DNA of 64,000 bases, taken from contig NZ_KB899664.1 of the NCBI RefSeq assembly GCF_000378385.1, forward strand, positions 310,001 to 374,000, written 5' to 3'. Origin of the DNA: Paenibacillus daejeonensis DSM 15491 (GTDB lineage: Bacteria; Bacillota; Bacilli; Paenibacillales; Paenibacillaceae). Under the pieces are notes generated by a model. That model did not search any database and was not told where the DNA came from. It worked only from the letters and a program-made list of their open reading frames with translations. Positions 60,835-64,000 of the stretch are shown here, one piece after another. Each line of letters starts with the position of its first letter. Positions within the stretch are counted from its first letter, which is position 1. The translations under genes and the position numbers were made by a program.

Positions 60835-63800
60835 GTGCGGAGAATAGTAAGCTTGCTGCTGTGCCTGGCTCTGGTGGCCGGCTTTATGCCGATGATTAGC
60901 GTCCAGGCGAGCGAGAGCGGCTCCAGTGTGCCGGGACTTGCCGGTGCACAGGTGATGAATAGCTGTCAGATTGTCCTTGTCTTTGACCAGGCAATCACGT
61001 ATGCGGGGGGCGAGATGCTGCCGCCTTTTTTGGGTTCTGAGTCAGGGGAATTGCCTCCTCTAAGCGGAGGAGGGGCGATGCCACCAGTCATGCCTCCAAT
61101 TCCAGGGGGATCGGGCGGAGCCTGTGGTCTATTGCCCGGAAGCGGTGGTCACGAAGGCATTACAGTTGCACCGCCAGGCGGGGACGCTTTGGATATTGGG
61201 GCTGTTATTCCGTTTCATTATGGCTTGATTCTGGTGCTGGAGGAGCCGCTTGGTAATCAAGAGCTACTGGACATCAGTATGGATGAAGGTGTAGTGCAAT
61301 TCAGTGGCAGCGAGGCGCCGTTTGAGCTGTCTGGGTACCGGGTGATGACACCGCTTGGTATCCTCGGGCTGATGGATCGGCTGGATCCGCAGCGCAGTGG
61401 CTTCCAGGTCGGTCACGCCGTCAAATATATGAAAGGCACCGATTCGATATCAGTGGCAGGAATGGCAGGGCTCGATCAGGAGGATGCTCGGTTCCTCCTG
61501 TCGCTGATCGAGAGCGGACCGGTCGACAAGTCAGAGCTGAATTCCTTGATCAGCATCGGGGAGTCGCTGCTGGAGAGCGGTGAAGGGTACGCCCAGGCGG
61601 AGCGCGAACGGCTACAGAGCGCACTCGCGGCTGCTCGTCAGACGGAACAGGCGGCGACGGCCAGTCATCGTGAGGTACGGGCTCAGACGGTCACGTTGGA
61701 GCGGGCAACCGTAGCATTCTCTGGGAGCTTCGAAATGCTGGCGCCGCTGGCTGGGCCGGTATCCGTTGCCCCGGCTCCGGGATCGGTTCTGGCCGATGGC
61801 CGGTTTAATGAGGCAGATCGGAGTGCGCTGGGTGGAGACGCGCAGGCAACGCTTGAGGTTGTGCTGCCGGCGGCCAGCGAGAGCCGCACCGCCTACCGGG
61901 CAGGGGACCGCGTTGTGGTTACAGCCGGTCCGGGTACCGGAGCGGCTTATGTCCTGACCGAGGTAGACGCAGCTCGGCTTGCGAACGAGTCGATCACGGT
62001 TCAGGTGAATGTGTCCAACGGCTATCTGATGCTGATGCGGGTCGCAGACCGAACTGTGATCCACGAGGTGGTCGTTATGACAGGTCGCATTGCGGTGCCG
62101 GACTCCCCGGCGCGGCAGGCTGTCAACGCAATCCGCATTGATACGCTTGCCCCTGAGGTCCGCACGGACAACAGCTCGGTCGAATACACAGGGACGATTG
62201 AGGCCACTAGCAGCGAGGCGAGCGTGATCGTGCTGGTGCCTGCAGCGCAGGAAGTGAGCGGACCTGAGGCGCTCAGAGATGAGCAAGGGGCTTACTTGTA
62301 TCCGGCACGAGAGGTGAATGGGGCCGGGGTGTTAGCGACGTTCGGTCCAGCGGATTGGGAGCCAGGCGAGTATAAGGTATATGGGGTTGATAGTTTCGAC
62401 AACCTGTCCGAGCCCGTGTACGTCTTGGTCGGCCATCCGGACAGTCCAGTCATCCGGCTTCAAGCGGATGCCAGTCCAGATGTAGAGCTGCCAGCTTCTC
62501 CGAATCCAGAAGTACTGGCGCCATACGGGATGACCGTCGCTGAGCTCGCGGAGGAGCAGCTGGAGATTAATAACCCGTACACGATTGAAGTGTTGGATCG
62601 TGAAGGAATGCCGGTTGAAGGATCAGAGCTGCTGGCTCAGGGCATGCGTCTGCGAATCAGTGCTCCCTTCTCTGGAGAGTGGACGGATTATCATGTCCGG
62701 CTACAGGCAGTAGCAGGTACACTGCTGGAGCTGCGGGAGGGGCTTGAGCGGCTGGAGGAGATTGATGCGATCAAGCTGACCGCTGACATTGTCGAGCCGG
62801 AGGCCGAGCTGACGCTGTATGGCGATGCTGTGCTGCGGGCAACAGGCCTGGCGCCGCGCGTGCTGGAGGTCAGAACGCTGGATGTTCAGAGCTTCATGCT
62901 GACTCGCAGTGGGGTGGAGCTGGTGTTCCATACGTCAGGAGACGAAGAGCTGACGACTGCTATAACCGGTCAATTACCGGATCGAATCCAGATCAGCGGT
63001 CTGGCAGCAGAGGGTTACAGTGGAGTGGCCGGGCGCTCGCCAGAAGGGACGTTTTACTATACGCAGGATCCAACATCTGATCGCATCAACGCCTACGTCA
63101 GTACCCCTGGGGGGCTGCAGGAAGCTTGGACCGGTGCGTCCCACATTTACTTGACCCGGGATATTACGCTGCCGGACGATGAGCAAGGGCAACTGAGCCA
63201 GTCCGACCTGCTGGTGGAGCTGGCTGCCTCAGAGGAGCGGGTTCTCTCCGCCGCTGGGATTGCTGAGGGTTGGGAAGCTAATCGGGTACGGGTGGTCGTA
63301 ATCGACCGTGGCTTGCCGGGGCTGTCAGCAGTAGTAAGCTCGGTGAATCTCGGCGACGGAGCAATGTACGGCTTCCGTCTGACCTTTGATGCGCCGGTGT
63401 CCAAGATTACGAGAGATAAGGGGACATCGATCATCGAGTCGATTACCCTTCGATACGAGAGTGAAGATGAAGATGAGCTTGTAAATTTCGAGGATTTCAC
63501 GGTCTACTGGTTTGAAGATAATCAAACGGTGGAAATTCACAAATCTCCAGGAACCAGCCCTTTTGGCCTGTTGGGCATTGAAGTCACCTTTGCAGATGAG
63601 CTGATCGTATCTCAAGCAGGCGCGGTGTACGATACAGATGTGCCGGTCATTTACACGCTCCCTCTACCGTTGCAACCGCCATCCATGATGGAGCTTGCTC
63701 GGGAATCCATACTGGGTGACGGGATGCTCAATATTGCTGAGTATGCGTTGCTGGATGCCGGTCAAGCCACAGCTGCCATCGAGGTAGAACTGCCAGGTGG

Positions 63801-64000
63801 AGTCGCAGAGGGGTATGCGGCTTACCAAGCGGGGGACCAAGTTGTTGTCAGGGTATCTTGGGAAGATGCAGGATACTACGAGCTGACAGCGGCGGACATC
63901 GCGGTACTCCAGTCGGAACCACTAACCATATCGGTCGATGTCTCTGATTATCTGCTCGCCTTCGAGGAGGGCGTGGAGTGGATGGGTTACGCGAGAGCCT
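60835..64000 (+). CDS. Very large secreted protein, 3' partial
   Basis: The frame is open from GTG 60835 to the right edge, 1055 codons without a stop. Signal peptide (about 1-28: RRIVSLLLCLALVAGFMPMISVQAS), a Pro/Gly-rich segment (about 63-120), a helical region (about 195-285), and then beta-rich, acidic modules. Two stretches resemble each other, about 320-405 (ATLEVVLPAASE, YRAGDRVVVTAG, ITVQVNVSNGYLM) and about 975-1050 (AAIEVELPGGVAE, YQAGDQVVVRVS, LTISVDVSDYLLA). They are probably a duplicated domain. No catalytic motif seen. It could be a wall-associated adhesin or S-layer-like protein. GGGTGG precedes the GTG. It is divergent from the response regulator, whose box may also act on it. 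Confidence 0.75.
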   Translation, partial: MRRIVSLLLCLALVAGFMPMISVQASESGSSVPGLAGAQVMNSCQIVLVFDQAITYAGGEMLPPFLGSESGELPPLSGGGAMPPVMPPIPGGSGGACGLLPGSGGHEGITVAPPGGDALDIGAVIPFHYGLILVLEEPLGNQELLDISMDEGVVQFSGSEAPFELSGYRVMTPLGILGLMDRLDPQRSGFQVGHAVKYMKGTDSISVAGMAGLDQEDARFLLSLIESGPVDKSELNSLISIGESLLESGEGYAQAERERLQSALAAARQTEQAATASHREVRAQTVTLERATVAFSGSFEMLAPLAGPVSVAPAPGSVLADGRFNEADRSALGGDAQATLEVVLPAASESRTAYRAGDRVVVTAGPGTGAAYVLTEVDAARLANESITVQVNVSNGYLMLMRVADRTVIHEVVVMTGRIAVPDSPARQAVNAIRIDTLAPEVRTDNSSVEYTGTIEATSSEASVIVLVPAAQEVSGPEALRDEQGAYLYPAREVNGAGVLATFGPADWEPGEYKVYGVDSFDNLSEPVYVLVGHPDSPVIRLQADASPDVELPASPNPEVLAPYGMTVAELAEEQLEINNPYTIEVLDREGMPVEGSELLAQGMRLRISAPFSGEWTDYHVRLQAVAGTLLELREGLERLEEIDAIKLTADIVEPEAELTLYGDAVLRATGLAPRVLEVRTLDVQSFMLTRSGVELVFHTSGDEELTTAITGQLPDRIQISGLAAEGYSGVAGRSPEGTFYYTQDPTSDRINAYVSTPGGLQEAWTGASHIYLTRDITLPDDEQGQLSQSDLLVELAASEERVLSAAGIAEGWEANRVRVVVIDRGLPGLSAVVSSVNLGDGAMYGFRLTFDAPVSKITRDKGTSIIESITLRYESEDEDELVNFEDFTVYWFEDNQTVEIHKSPGTSPFGLLGIEVTFADELIVSQAGAVYDTDVPVIYTLPLPLQPPSMMELARESILGDGMLNIAEYALLDAGQATAAIEVELPGGVAEGYAAYQAGDQVVVRVSWEDAGYYELTAADIAVLQSEPLTISVDVSDYLLAFEEGVEWMGYARA

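Overview
The window looks like chromosome of a Paenibacillus-type member of the Firmicutes (inference). It shows moderately high GC, strong AGGAGG-type ribosome binding sites, several GTG/TTG starts, Lpl-like sugar ABC importers next to YesM/YesN and AraC regulators, an SLH-GH16-CBM laminarinase and Gram-positive ECF sigma signals. I saw no rRNA, tRNA, prophage, intact transposase or CRISPR array.

Layout. 1-2300: end of a VLRF1-type release-factor gene, a VOC protein and a 51-bp tandem array. 2303-8513: intracellular pectin/hemicellulose cluster (alpha/beta hydrolase, pectinesterase, AraC regulator, GH28, GH43). 8899-13703: two hybrid histidine kinases. 13909-21096: membrane AraC regulator, SGNH hydrolase and a complete sugar importer behind three cre-like palindromes; its 3' UTR carries a second 51-bp array. 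21848-26345: small membrane protein, AraC regulator, autoregulated MarR-MFS efflux operon, MscS channel. 26565-30307: heterodimeric ABC exporter. 30701-35218: Dabb protein, DUF4127 protein, a split sigma-factor-like pair and hflX with a long attenuator leader. 35509-40275: TPM/coiled-coil envelope protein and an ECF sigma/anti-sigma pair, both behind ECF-type promoters, with a third 51-bp array between them. 40683-52456: laminarinase, YesMN two-component system and a second sugar importer. 52509-58487: NodB deacetylase, stalk-domain protein, a MITE-like element and a three-component glycosylation operon. 58639-64000: OmpR-type two-component system and a very large secreted protein that runs off the window.

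Most interesting reading: hflX is preceded by a leader of about 390 nt with a 14-codon open frame (MIDHIRLRSLSAAL). It carries the RLR macrolide-arrest motif at residues 6-8, the position it has in the ErmD leader peptide. The leader ends in an intrinsic terminator, and the hflX Shine-Dalgarno can be sequestered. This suggests antibiotic-induced control of a ribosome-splitting GTPase. Other regulatory logic is visible: TTAAG direct repeats with 11-bp period before both the two-component operon and the glycosylation operon, a duplicated operator/promoter segment flanking the hybrid-kinase pair, and intergenic tandem arrays that share one 51-bp period although their unit sequences differ.
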